From a virus: a DNA stretch of 44,281 nt. The stretch spans positions 1 to 44,281 of the IMG/VR virus record IMGVR_UViG_3300031669_000062; one strand, 5' to 3'. Under the pieces are notes generated by a model. It had not been told where the DNA came from, did not search any database, and was given only the letters and a program-made list of their open reading frames with translations. This document shows, one piece after another, positions 1 to 5,563 of the stretch. A program made the translations under genes and the position numbers. The stretch's first letter is position 1, and each line of letters begins with the position of its first letter.

Positions 1-243
1 AATCAGGGTTGCAATCCCAAAAGACTCTTGATCCCTCTCCGGAACATCTTTTGATTGCCTCATCTACAGAATTTTCATGTGACAAATTAACCTCGTTACC
101 GTACCACCCTGAAGCGGTAAGGCCTCGCATAGCCTTATACGAATGAGTCTTGTCCGTACCGAAGCAGCAGATGGTGTTGCCAAAAAGATTAAATTCATTG
201 CTCGAATTAAGGCTGCAATCTATCCCGAAAAAAGATTCAAGCT
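1..243. repeat. terminal direct repeat, left copy (circular closure)
   Basis: Bases 1-243 are repeated at 44039-44281 with one difference (G at 127, A at 44165). This is the usual signature of a circular or circularly permuted genome assembled past its own start. TerL runs through the junction in frame, so the overlap is an assembly closure and not a separate biological repeat. Confidence 0.93.
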
Positions 244-460
244 CATCAAGTACATTTTTTTTGAGAGCCGGCACAGTATAGCCCGTCATTATAAATTTTT
301 TGCCTTTAAACTTCGAGACATGCCACATCCACAAAAGATTGTCTAAGAAAGTTTTTCCGGTACGGACAGCGCCGTGAAGAATAGTTAAAAATGGTTTGTG
401 TTTTTTCTCGAACCTTATTATATCAGCTTGTTTTTTGTTGAACCCATTATTCAGATTCAT
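1..460 (-). CDS. terL: phage terminase large subunit, N-terminal part (TerL)
   Basis: This is the ATPase half of the DNA-packaging motor that pumps phage DNA into the prohead. ATG at 458-460 opens a frame that leaves the window at base 1 and continues at 44038 down to 43215, giving 427 residues, normal for PBSX/terminase_3-like TerL. The Walker A motif GAVRTGKT is at residues 30-37. A Walker B-like stretch (SGWYGNE) is near residue 118. The start overlaps the terS stop by 14 bp, so translation is probably coupled. The ribosome site is weak, which fits coupling. Arg112 is CGA here but TGA in the right-hand copy of the terminal repeat; the reading here is the intact one. Confidence 0.93.
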   Translation of the reverse strand, partial: MNLNNGFNKKQADIIRFEKKHKPFLTILHGAVRTGKTFLDNLLWMWHVSKFKGKKFIMTGYTVPALKKNVLDELESFFGIDCSLNSSNEFNLFGNTICCFGTDKTHSYKAMRGLTASGWYGNEVNLSHENSVDEAIKRCSGEGSRVFWDCNPD

Positions 461-950
461 CTTTTTCAAGAGCGTCTAACAACTGCTTTGCTTTTTGTTC
501 CGGCGAGATTGTAAGCGACACATCTTTTTTCTCTGCCCACTTTTCCGGAGATCTATTTGTTAGCCAGAATTTCCCGGCTGGCACATCAGGCGGGAAATAT
601 TTTCGTGTTATTGTAACTGTTTGAACTCCGTCAACAACAGTTATTTTTTTCTCATCATACTCAAAACCCTCAGCTTTTTTCAACATTGCGTTTTCAACTC
701 TGATATCGACCGGAGCCTTTCCACGTTTCAAAGCCTCTGAAAATTTTGGGTATTTCTTGAGATAGGCATAGAATCGATCCACAGAAATTCTTAAGTTAGC
801 TGCTACCTGTTGATCACTAAGGCCGTCCCTTGCCCACCCTTCTGCAAGTAGTGGAAATGTCTCGGCATTGTATTTGCTTCGTCTTCCTCTCTTGTCAAGT
901 GTGCCGTCTTTTTTTCGTGGCCTATCATCATCTTTTTTTACTTTACCCAT
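447..950 (-). CDS. terS: phage terminase small subunit (TerS)
   Basis: Likely DNA-recognition subunit of the packaging terminase, 167 residues. The N-terminus is very basic (KRGRRSKY). It is followed by a helix-turn-helix-like segment (LSDQQVAANLRISVDRFYAY) around residues 40-65 and a C-terminal tail that ends over the terL start. I chose the ATG at 950 and not the one at 959 because the AAGGGA ribosome site then has normal spacing. The gene overlaps the upstream PLD-like gene by 8 bp and terL by 14 bp, so the three form one translationally coupled unit. Position directly before TerL plus the HTH supports the call; sequence families of TerS are diverse. Confidence 0.82.
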   Translation of the reverse strand: MGKVKKDDDRPRKKDGTLDKRGRRSKYNAETFPLLAEGWARDGLSDQQVAANLRISVDRFYAYLKKYPKFSEALKRGKAPVDIRVENAMLKKAEGFEYDEKKITVVDGVQTVTITRKYFPPDVPAGKFWLTNRSPEKWAEKKDVSLTISPEQKAKQLLDALEKDESE

Positions 951-1656
951 ATGTCGCATCCCTTTTTAATATATTTTGAGAAAAACAATCATCCATCCAG
1001 GATTTATGGAAATTGTAAATCCCCTCAGAGTTGGTAACTATATATTGCTCAATCTGTGCATTGTCAGAAAGGTTCCCCGATCCCTCCATTACATAATATA
1101 TGTCTCCAAATTTCGCCAACATTATTTTGGAGTGGTTCCAATTCATTTTCAACCTAACATCATATTTCTCACTATTCTTGATAGTAAGTTCCTTAAGCTG
1201 CGCAGCTCGTTTTGGCATTCTGTTAACAATCGATTCTGATATCATAATCCTTAATTTTTCGATTGTATCTCTTTCAAGCAAGTCAAAAATTGTAGATATA
1301 ACAGATTCTTTCATATTGAAAGTTGTTATATATAATTCATCAATTTTTTTATATTTTTGAATGAAATAGATTAAAATAGTGAACATGTTAAAACTGCCCT
1401 GAGTTATCAACCTGCATTCTTCGCCTACATCAGGAACGAAATTCATTTGCACAACATTATTTATTTTTCTCATATGTTGGTTGTAGAATTTATCTATTCT
1501 CCGGATGTCTTTTACTTTTTGAATGTCTCCTCGTTTTTCTGCTTCTGCAACTAGTATGTCCGAGTCTCTTTTATCTACTACTTTTATTTCTCTTATTATC
1601 TCATCAAAATTTATTTTATCAAGATCTATTTTTTCAAAAAGCTTATCAAAATCCAT
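943..1656 (-). CDS. phospholipase D-like domain protein
   Basis: Protein of about 237 residues with a single PLD-superfamily-type motif near the C-terminus: NHSKIMLAKFGD followed by MEGSGNLSDN and QIEQY (the H-x-K of an HKD motif and the GSxN element). Such one-motif proteins occur next to terminases in several phages; whether this one is a nuclease, and whether it acts in packaging or against competitors, is unknown. The start at 1656 has AAGGA six bases upstream. Extending to the ATG at 1683 would read into a dispersed repeat element. It is the first large gene after the leftward promoter at 1816-1844 and is coupled to terS. Confidence 0.7.
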   Translation of the reverse strand: MDFDKLFEKIDLDKINFDEIIREIKVVDKRDSDILVAEAEKRGDIQKVKDIRRIDKFYNQHMRKINNVVQMNFVPDVGEECRLITQGSFNMFTILIYFIQKYKKIDELYITTFNMKESVISTIFDLLERDTIEKLRIMISESIVNRMPKRAAQLKELTIKNSEKYDVRLKMNWNHSKIMLAKFGDIYYVMEGSGNLSDNAQIEQYIVTNSEGIYNFHKSWMDDCFSQNILKRDATYG

Positions 1657-1670
1657 TTGTTTTTCCTTAA

Positions 1671-1722
1671 TTTTATGATTCAAAAAACCGGAATTTGAAA
1701 TTTCGCCTACATTGAACGATAA
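1671..1722 (+). repeat. dispersed element, truncated copy A
   Basis: The first ~50 bases of a dispersed element also found at 6125, 12556 and 39370. Copy A matches copy D almost base for base from TTTTATGATTC to GAACGATAA, then diverges before the GTTGCC stem. It lies directly upstream of the PLD-like gene start. Confidence 0.8.
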
Positions 1723-1815
1723 GATTGTGTTGGTGTCGTCGTACCTGTAAAAAAAGTTCGCTCAGTCTTATGCTCATGTATAGTCCTTTACTATGTTTAA
1801 TTCTTGTTCTTTAAC

Positions 1816-1844
1816 ATCGTAACATTTTTGAACTTTATTGTCAA
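1816..1844 (-). promoter_or_regulatory. leftward sigma70-type promoter for the late operon
   Basis: Minus strand reads TTGACA (1844-1839), a 17-base spacer, then TACGAT (1821-1816). It overlaps the stop of the 69-residue gene and points at the PLD-terS-terL operon. Confidence 0.7.
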
Positions 1845-2050
1845 GTGCCTATATCCACAATACCTCTACAAGTAACAATCTCTTCGAGTGTGCTCTCAAG
1901 CTGCGCTTCTGTATCAAAGCTCCAGACGACAGACTTTTGAGTATCAAGATTAAATATAATATAGCTGTGAGTTCTCTCTAGTTCAATCTCAATGTCCGTT
2001 ACTCTCGACACAGCCACTAGGCCGTTGTCTTTATTATAGAAAAACTTCAT
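1841..2050 (-). CDS. small protein of unknown function
   Basis: 69 residues (begins MKFFYNKDNGL), acidic, with no motif I recognise. The AAAGGAGATAGT ribosome site in front of the ATG is strong, so I take it as real. It follows the 48-residue gene at 2062-2208 by 11 bases, and its end carries the -35 box of the late-operon promoter. Function not known. Confidence 0.65.
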   Translation of the reverse strand: MKFFYNKDNGLVAVSRVTDIEIELERTHSYIIFNLDTQKSVVWSFDTEAQLESTLEEIVTCRGIVDIGT

Positions 2051-2061
2051 ACTATCTCCTT

Positions 2062-2208
2062 TTATTTATTTATATCAATAAAAAAAATATTCGTGATTTT
2101 CTCAATATAATAGCTTTGATAAATTCTTTCATGACTGTTGCCCTCCCATATTGACTCTAAGTTTTCACTTGTTGCCAAAACCTGCGCAGGAAGGCAACAA
2201 TTAAGCAT
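2062..2208 (-). CDS. 48-residue hypothetical protein with near-perfect Shine-Dalgarno
   Basis: A short frame starting MLNCCLPAQVLATSEN and ending IDINK, preceded by AAAGGAGGTGA at ideal spacing (2213-2223). It ends 11 bases before the next gene's start, so both probably sit on one transcript. Its first codons contain a perfect interrupted palindrome (2170-2201). No recognised domain. The strong ribosome site and tight packing support it; a leader-peptide role is possible but unproven. Confidence 0.55.
   Translation of the reverse strand: MLNCCLPAQVLATSENLESIWEGNSHERIYQSYYIEKITNIFFIDINK
2170..2201. other. nested inverted repeat inside the 48-residue gene
   Basis: TTGTTGCC and GGCAACAA are perfect 8-bp arms enclosing AAAA, CCTGC/GCAGG (a second perfect stem) and AA. 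The outer GTTGCC/GGCAAC stem is the same as in the dispersed element at 6125, 12556 and 39370, with a different inner stem. Confidence 0.7.
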
Positions 2209-2245
2209 ATCAATTCACCTCCTTTCTGTCAAGCAAAATTACAGG

Positions 2246-2289
2246 AGGAGATAGGGGGAACTTTTTTGTATCTCCTATCTCCTTTTTTT
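2246..2289 (+). terminator. probable rho-independent terminator, plus strand
   Basis: AGGAGATAGG (2246-2255) pairs with CCTATCTCCT (2274-2283) and is followed by a run of seven T. There is no T run in the minus direction. No plus-strand gene precedes it, so it may shield the next promoter from read-through or end an unseen RNA. Confidence 0.5.
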
Positions 2290-2341
2290 AAACTATTTCA
2301 TAACTCCCTGATTTTACTCATGATTAATTATCAAGTTTCGC

Positions 2342-2369
2342 TTGACAATTGCTAGTTCCTGAGTATAAT
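2342..2369 (+). promoter_or_regulatory. rightward promoter of accessory island 1
   Basis: TTGACA (2342-2347), 16-base spacer, TATAAT (2364-2369). It lies in a ~110-bp block (2290-2400) duplicated at 3409-3520. An imperfect dyad (2325-2349) covers the -35 box; in the second copy this dyad is perfect. Confidence 0.82.
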
Positions 2370-2417
2370 ATGTATATGAGGTTGAGGGTTTTAATGTTAA
2401 TTTTTAAGGAGAGTATC

Positions 2418-2900
2418 ATGAAAAAAAATTGGACTGCAATCGCCACTGTCGGAAATGAGCAACTTCGTCACAATCTTATCGCCGCGACCGGAGATGTCGC
2501 CCAGGGTCTCGCCCAGGGTTTCCCTCAATACTTTCTGAGCGACGACGAGGAGCACCCCCGCCCTGTGAGGGAAGAGTTCCTTAATATCGTGAAGGAGATG
2601 CGGCGGCGTGACGAGATCGTGCAGGCATGCAAGGACGCCGGTATTTCTCATCAGCGTTTTAGTTTCTCGGGTTCTTGCCGTGGCGCCGTCGATGGCGTCT
2701 CCTATGCTGATGGTGGTTATAGTACCACTGCAAACGGCTGGGGTGATTATTTCTATCGCTCAACCAAGAGGGAGGGCGACACCCTTGAGTATGAGGGTGC
2801 GGAATGGGTTGTTGTCTGGAACGGGTACAGCTCGGGAAGTGCGGACTGTTTCGCGGGACACAGCCTTGTGGTTGTCCCCACCGAAGCTTTGATCGGCTAA
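2418..2900 (+). CDS. hypothetical protein, compositionally foreign
   Basis: 160 residues starting MKKNWTAIATVGNEQLRHNL. The N-terminal half looks helical and charged; the C-terminal half is Gly/Ser/Tyr-rich (SFSGSCRGAVDGVSYADGGY) and ends in a hydrophobic strand VVVPTEALIG. ATG 2418 is chosen because AAGGAG stands six bases upstream; an earlier TTG would lie inside the promoter. The coding DNA is clearly richer in G+C than the rest of the window, suggesting recent acquisition. It is the first gene behind the promoter at 2342. No family recognised. Confidence 0.6.
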   Translation: MKKNWTAIATVGNEQLRHNLIAATGDVAQGLAQGFPQYFLSDDEEHPRPVREEFLNIVKEMRRRDEIVQACKDAGISHQRFSFSGSCRGAVDGVSYADGGYSTTANGWGDYFYRSTKREGDTLEYEGAEWVVVWNGYSSGSADCFAGHSLVVVPTEALIG

Positions 2901-3019
2901 AAAAACTCTGGGCAAGCAGAGAAAGGTTCAACGGAAGAGTTCTTGCCAACTCTTCCTCATATACGTGCGCCGGCCGTTCGAAAAAAAACTGGAGGATGTT
3001 CGTTGGCTTTATGCGCTAA
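2901..3019 (+). other. non-coding stretch with hairpins
   Basis: No gene is visible. It holds a perfect 9-bp hairpin, GGAAGAGTT/AACTCTTCC (2933-2941, 2948-2956, 6-base loop), and a 5-bp one at 2906-2921. It separates the 160-residue gene from an array-gene remnant. Confidence 0.55.
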
Positions 3020-3165
3020 ATAGCGGAGGCTGCTGAGTGGGATGCTGAGGAGGCTGAGCGGGCTGCTGAGGAGGCTGAGCGGGCTGCTGAGGAGGCGGCG
3101 GAGGCGGCGAGGAAAGAGCAGTGGGATATAATTGAGACACTGCTAGGAAACTTGGAGGGAAAATG
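3020..3165 (+). pseudogene. 3' remnant of an Ala-rich array gene (Glu/Arg-rich variant)
   Basis: In the frame beginning at 3023 the DNA reads an AEEAERA repeat (21-bp tandem units at 3044, 3065 and 3086) followed by ARKEQWDIIETLLGNLEG. That matches the constant tail ARREQWQKIEMLLRKHLG of the array family at 4278, 10129 and elsewhere. A TAA at 3017 stops the frame immediately upstream and there is no start codon, so only the 3' end survives. Its last bases supply the GGAGG ribosome site of the next gene. The repeat uses Glu and Arg where intact copies use Tyr and Asp. Confidence 0.7.
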
Positions 3166-3405
3166 TTCAAAAATAAGCCCGGTCAAGGGGCAAAAAAAAA
3201 AATAACAACAAAAAAACTACTATCCATAATAGCCTGCAATTCGGTTGAAGGCTATTGTGACATGACGAACATCGAGTTGGCCAGAGCGGCTCGATGTTCG
3301 AAATCAACCATCGACGCACGCCTTAAGGAGTGCGTAGAAGAAGGCTCGATCGAACGAGTCTTCGTTACTAACAGAGATAGAAAAATCTATCTCTTAAAAA
3401 AATAA
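3163..3405 (+). CDS. small winged-helix/HTH DNA-binding protein
   Basis: 80 residues with a basic N-terminus (GQGAKKKITTKK) and a helix-turn-helix at about residues 36-60 (TNIELARAARCSKSTIDARL), then a beta-hairpin-like wing (IERVFVTNRDRKIYLL). The ribosome site GGAGG lies four bases before the ATG. Likely a local repressor or activator; the perfect palindrome on the promoter just downstream (3439-3475) is a plausible target, but this is inference. The coding DNA is almost entirely folded into five consecutive inverted repeats (separate entry). Confidence 0.72.
   Translation: MFKNKPGQGAKKKITTKKLLSIIACNSVEGYCDMTNIELARAARCSKSTIDARLKECVEEGSIERVFVTNRDRKIYLLKK
3228..3394 (+). other. chain of five coding hairpins
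   Basis: Consecutive inverted repeats inside the HTH gene. 3228-3235/3249-3256 (8 bp). 3266-3276/3290-3300 (11 bp, CGAACATCGAG). 3314-3319/3330-3335 around the palindrome CCTTAAGG. 3340-3348/3355-3363 (9 bp, one G-T). 3373-3381/3386-3394 (9 bp, AGAGATAGA, 4-base loop). Gaps between them are only 4-13 bases. Confidence 0.9.
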
Positions 3406-3438
3406 AAGAAACTATTTCATAACTCCCTGATTTTACTC

Positions 3439-3488
3439 AAGATTAATTGTCAAGTTTCGCTTGACAATTAATCTTAATGTGGTATAAT
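3439..3488 (+). promoter_or_regulatory. promoter overlapped by a perfect 16-bp operator-like palindrome
   Basis: AAGATTAATTGTCAAG (3439-3454), loop TTTCG, and its exact complement (3460-3475). The right arm contains the -35 TTGACA (3461-3466); TATAAT follows at 3483-3488 after 16 bases. Surrounding sequence (3409-3520) duplicates 2290-2400. It drives the genes from 3536 onward. Confidence 0.85.
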
Positions 3489-3535
3489 ATGTATATGAGG
3501 TTGAGGTTTTTAAGTTTTTTTAAAAGGAGAAGATT

Positions 3536-3760
3536 ATGAGAGTAGAAACAACAACAAATATGATGACAGATAAAGTTGAAACAACATTATTGATAGGTGA
3601 ATATAGTTTCACCTTTCAAAATACGCTAGAAGAGCTAGCGTATTTCACCAGAAGAGATTTTGAAAATTGTTCCTCAGATGAGGACGGAAGTGTAACGTTG
3701 TTGTGTGACGATTCGTTTTGGGAGGAGTTCGAAGAACTCCTCCTTGAAAACAACATCTAG
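3536..3760 (+). CDS. small acidic hypothetical protein
   Basis: 74 residues, strongly acidic toward the C-terminus (SSDEDGSVTLLCDDSFWEEF). No motif recognised. The start has AAAAGGAGAAG in front. It is the first gene after the duplicated promoter at 3461-3488. Its acidity and size would fit a DNA-mimic or inhibitor protein, but nothing in the sequence proves that. The coding DNA carries several perfect hairpins, one with 11-bp and one with 10-bp arms. Confidence 0.65.
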   Translation: MRVETTTNMMTDKVETTLLIGEYSFTFQNTLEELAYFTRRDFENCSSDEDGSVTLLCDDSFWEEFEELLLENNI

Positions 3761-3796
3761 AATTTTCATTCTGCTCTTTCTCAGGAGAAAGAGCAG
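3595..3796 (+). other. chain of coding and trailing hairpins
   Basis: 3595-3601/3608-3614 (AGGTGAA, 7 bp). 3619-3629/3635-3645 (AAATACGCTAG, 11 bp, 5-base loop). 3671-3675/3680-3684 (5 bp, 4-base loop). 3721-3730/3734-3743 (GGAGGAGTTC, 10 bp, 3-base loop). After the stop codon, 3771-3782/3785-3796 (CTGCTCTTTCTC, 12 bp, 2-base loop) with only a weak T run, so processing or stability is as likely as termination. Confidence 0.9.
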
Positions 3797-3855
3797 TATT
3801 GAGGGTTTTAGTAAACAATTTTAACAGGCCTTATGGCCCTAAAAGGAGAATGAAA

Positions 3856-4221
3856 ATGAACGAAAGCTCACTAAAAATCAAAGAGAACTCCTCTTTGACC
3901 GGATGGTACACAGAACTCTCTAGAGAGTTCCAAGCGGTTATTAGAAAAATTAAATACGATGGCTTGGACGTGTTTCTGAAGAAACACACAAGTATTGTGT
4001 GTAGAACGACCGGGTATGGGTGGTCGGAAAACGAAGTTGAGGAATTTGTATTTTTCGGACTCTATGGAGAGTCAAAAGACTATCAAGAAAACAGGCTTCT
4101 CCGGGTTTCAGGAACCCGGGAAGAGTTTGAATACGCTCTAGGTAGATCGGGGTTACGTTACCCCGATTGCTACGATTACAGGTTCAAGCTCTTAAATGAG
4201 CCATGGAGCTACAAGTTGTAA
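3856..4221 (+). CDS. hypothetical protein
   Basis: 121 residues starting MNESSLKIKENSSLTGW and ending EPWSYKL; mixed alpha/beta, Tyr-rich, no known motif. ATG 3856 is preferred over ATG 3850 because AGGAG then has seven bases of spacing. A leader hairpin-like GGCC-TTAT-GGCC (3827-3838) precedes the ribosome site, as before the next gene. At least seven perfect hairpins lie within 290 bp of its coding sequence. Part of the same island transcript as 3536-3760. Function unknown. Confidence 0.62.
   Translation: MNESSLKIKENSSLTGWYTELSREFQAVIRKIKYDGLDVFLKKHTSIVCRTTGYGWSENEVEEFVFFGLYGESKDYQENRLLRVSGTREEFEYALGRSGLRYPDCYDYRFKLLNEPWSYKL
3878..4167 (+). other. chain of coding hairpins
   Basis: 3878-3885/3891-3898 (TCAAAGAG). 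3913-3921/3922-3930 (GAACTCTCT, perfect dyad). 3970-3977/3980-3987 (GTGTTTCT), overlapping 3984-3991/3995-4002 (ACACACAA), so these two exclude each other. 4058-4063/4068-4073 (GACTCT, 4-base loop). 4101-4107/4113-4119 (CCGGGTT). 4146-4153/4160-4167 (ATCGGGGT). Confidence 0.9.
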
Positions 4222-4245
4222 GTTTAAAAGAATTGATTTTTTAAC

Positions 4246-4261
4246 AGGGCCTTCGGGCCCT
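4246..4261 (+). promoter_or_regulatory. leader hairpin with TTCG tetraloop before array copy 1
   Basis: AGGGCC-TTCG-GGCCCT followed by TAAAAGGGAG, the ribosome site. A similar but imperfect version (GGCC-TTAT-GGCC, TAAAAGGAG) stands before 3856. Probably a 5' mRNA structure controlling stability or initiation. Confidence 0.65.
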
Positions 4262-4277
4262 AAAAGGGAGAATTATT

Positions 4278-4850
4278 ATGAAAACAACATTTGGAGATCT
4301 CTGCAGGTTTGATCCATGCTACTCATTCCGAGTCAAACTCGGATTACATAAAAACATGCAGCTCACCACAGAGATCTCTATTTTGGAGATTTTAAACTCT
4401 AATGGTATAGAAGATGCCGTATGGGCATTGAGAACCCAAGAGTACAAAAGTTACTGCCTCTTCCTTGCCGATGTAGCACAGTCGGTGCTACATATTTTTG
4501 AGAAAGCATGTCCTGGCGACATGCGGGTAAGGAACCTTATCGCAGGGATCCGCCGGTGGCACGCCGGTGATATTTCTGACGAGCAATTAGCTGATTATGC
4601 TGCTGCCGTTTATGCGGCTGCTTATGATGGTTATTATGCTACTGCAGCTGGTTATGCTGGTGTGGCTGGGTATTATGCTACTGCTGCTGGTTATGCGGCG
4701 GCTGATTATGCTGCTGCTGCTTATGCTAGTGCTTATGCTGTTGATGCTAGTGCTAGTGCTCGTGCCACTGCTCGCAGAGAGCAGTGGAATAAGATAGAAG
4801 GACTGTTAAGAAAGCACCTTGGAAGGAGGATGAATATGAAAAAAAAATAA
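4278..4850 (+). CDS. array family protein, copy 1 (Imm5-like, Ala/Tyr-rich)
   Basis: 190 residues. Domain order: conserved N-terminal part (MKTTFGDL, EISILEILNSNGI, AVWALRTQ, FLADVAQSVLHIFEKACPGD, IRRWHAGDISDEQL) to about residue 103; an Ala/Tyr/Gly/Asp segment to about 163 made of GCT/TAT/GAT-type codons; constant tail ARREQWNKIEGLLRKHLG. The layout (helical domain, P-x-D-x-R element, A/Y repeats) resembles phage proteins annotated 'putative immunity protein' (Imm5-like); true activity unknown. This copy lacks about ten residues before EISILEI. It does not stop where its relatives do but reads on through the start of a lost neighbour (RRMNMKKK), a deletion scar. Confidence 0.75.
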   Translation: MKTTFGDLCRFDPCYSFRVKLGLHKNMQLTTEISILEILNSNGIEDAVWALRTQEYKSYCLFLADVAQSVLHIFEKACPGDMRVRNLIAGIRRWHAGDISDEQLADYAAAVYAAAYDGYYATAAGYAGVAGYYATAAGYAAADYAAAAYASAYAVDASASARATARREQWNKIEGLLRKHLGRRMNMKKK

Positions 4851-4988
4851 ATGAAAGGATTGAGAAAATAGAAAGCTCCCTCCGTGGATGAGGTGGGGTG
4901 GATAGAGGGAGCTGAAAATAGAAGAGAGATGAAAATCCTCTTCAATAATATCCCAAGAAAGGGATATGTCAAGAAACTTTAATCTTAT
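4851..4988. other. convergent intergenic region with hairpins
   Basis: Between convergent genes. AGCTCCCTC/GAGGGAGCT (4874-4882, 4905-4913) with a 22-base G-rich loop, and ATATCCC/GGGATAT (4948-4954, 4961-4967). The first is followed on the minus strand by TTTCTATTTTC and could end leftward transcription; neither is a classic terminator. Confidence 0.45.
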
Positions 4989-5213
4989 TCATTTCAGGAA
5001 CTCCTTTCTTATCCTGAAAAAAGCATACCTGCGCCGGTCCAAAACAGGCTTAATCCTAATCTTTTTCCCCATCATAATATCATTCACTATGCCTACAACT
5101 CTCCGGAATGAGTAGTCAATATTAACCCACCGTTTCTTGTTATCGTCATATTCCTGCACAGTGTTGCCCACTACGAAACTTTTTATTACGGCTATCATTT
5201 GATCTTCTGTCAT
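4989..5213 (-). CDS. hypothetical protein, end of early operon
   Basis: 74 residues from MTEDQMIAVIKSF to FRIRKEFLK; basic C-terminus, no motif recognised. Start 5213 is chosen because AAGGAGAAGGAGAAATAG precedes it and its ATGA overlaps the stop of the upstream gene; an upstream ATG at 5282 would add a segment that is the out-of-frame half of a 74-bp tandem duplication. Last gene of the leftward early operon. Confidence 0.6.
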   Translation of the reverse strand: MTEDQMIAVIKSFVVGNTVQEYDDNKKRWVNIDYSFRRVVGIVNDIMMGKKIRIKPVLDRRRYAFFRIRKEFLK

Positions 5214-5554
5214 TCTATTTCTCCTTCTCCTTGAAAAACACTTGCTATCTTCCATCTGTTCCTCAATAATTGTGGTTCGCATCCTTCAATTTCTTTTAAT
5301 AATCGTAAAAAACACTTGCTATCTTCCATCTGTTCCTCAAGAATTGTGATTCGCTTTTCTGTACGCAACATTGCTGACTCAAGAGCATCTTTTTTTTTAG
5401 CATAAGCATATTTTTTCTTAGATGTCTTACTTATCCACTTTTTACCGGAATGATAATTTATCCAATACCCGCACACGGTATCTTTAATAATCTTATATTC
5501 CTTACACACCACCTTATTGCACACGTTTAATTCATATCGATACAATATTGACAT
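5210..5554 (-). CDS. hypothetical protein with duplicated, frame-shifted C-terminus
   Basis: 114 residues, Lys-rich (SKKKYAYAKKKDALESAMLR) with a coiled-coil-like stretch RTEKRITILEEQMEDSKCF. The last ~25 residues come from a second copy of the same DNA read in another frame, since the 47-bp repeat at 5234-5280 and 5308-5354 has a 74-bp offset. AGGAGAGTAAT precedes the ATG. The start follows the YopX-like gene stop closely. No known family. Confidence 0.6.
   Translation of the reverse strand: MSILYRYELNVCNKVVCKEYKIIKDTVCGYWINYHSGKKWISKTSKKKYAYAKKKDALESAMLRTEKRITILEEQMEDSKCFLRLLKEIEGCEPQLLRNRWKIASVFQGEGEIE
5234..5354. repeat. 47-bp direct repeat, 74-bp period
   Basis: 5234-5280 and 5308-5354 are nearly identical (two differences seen near one end). 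The 74-bp offset is not a multiple of three, so the duplication changed the C-terminus of the gene at 5210-5554. Confidence 0.85.
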
Positions 5555-5563
5555 ATTACTCTC

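Noticed and set aside
2070-2132. 20-codon minus-strand ORF with GGGAGGG upstream
   Set aside because: It lies inside the 48-residue frame at 2062-2208, which has a better ribosome site and reaches closer to the next gene.
3771-3796. 12-bp hairpin after 3760 as a rho-independent terminator
   Set aside because: It is not followed by a proper T run and the next genes appear to depend on the same promoter; processing or stability is as likely.
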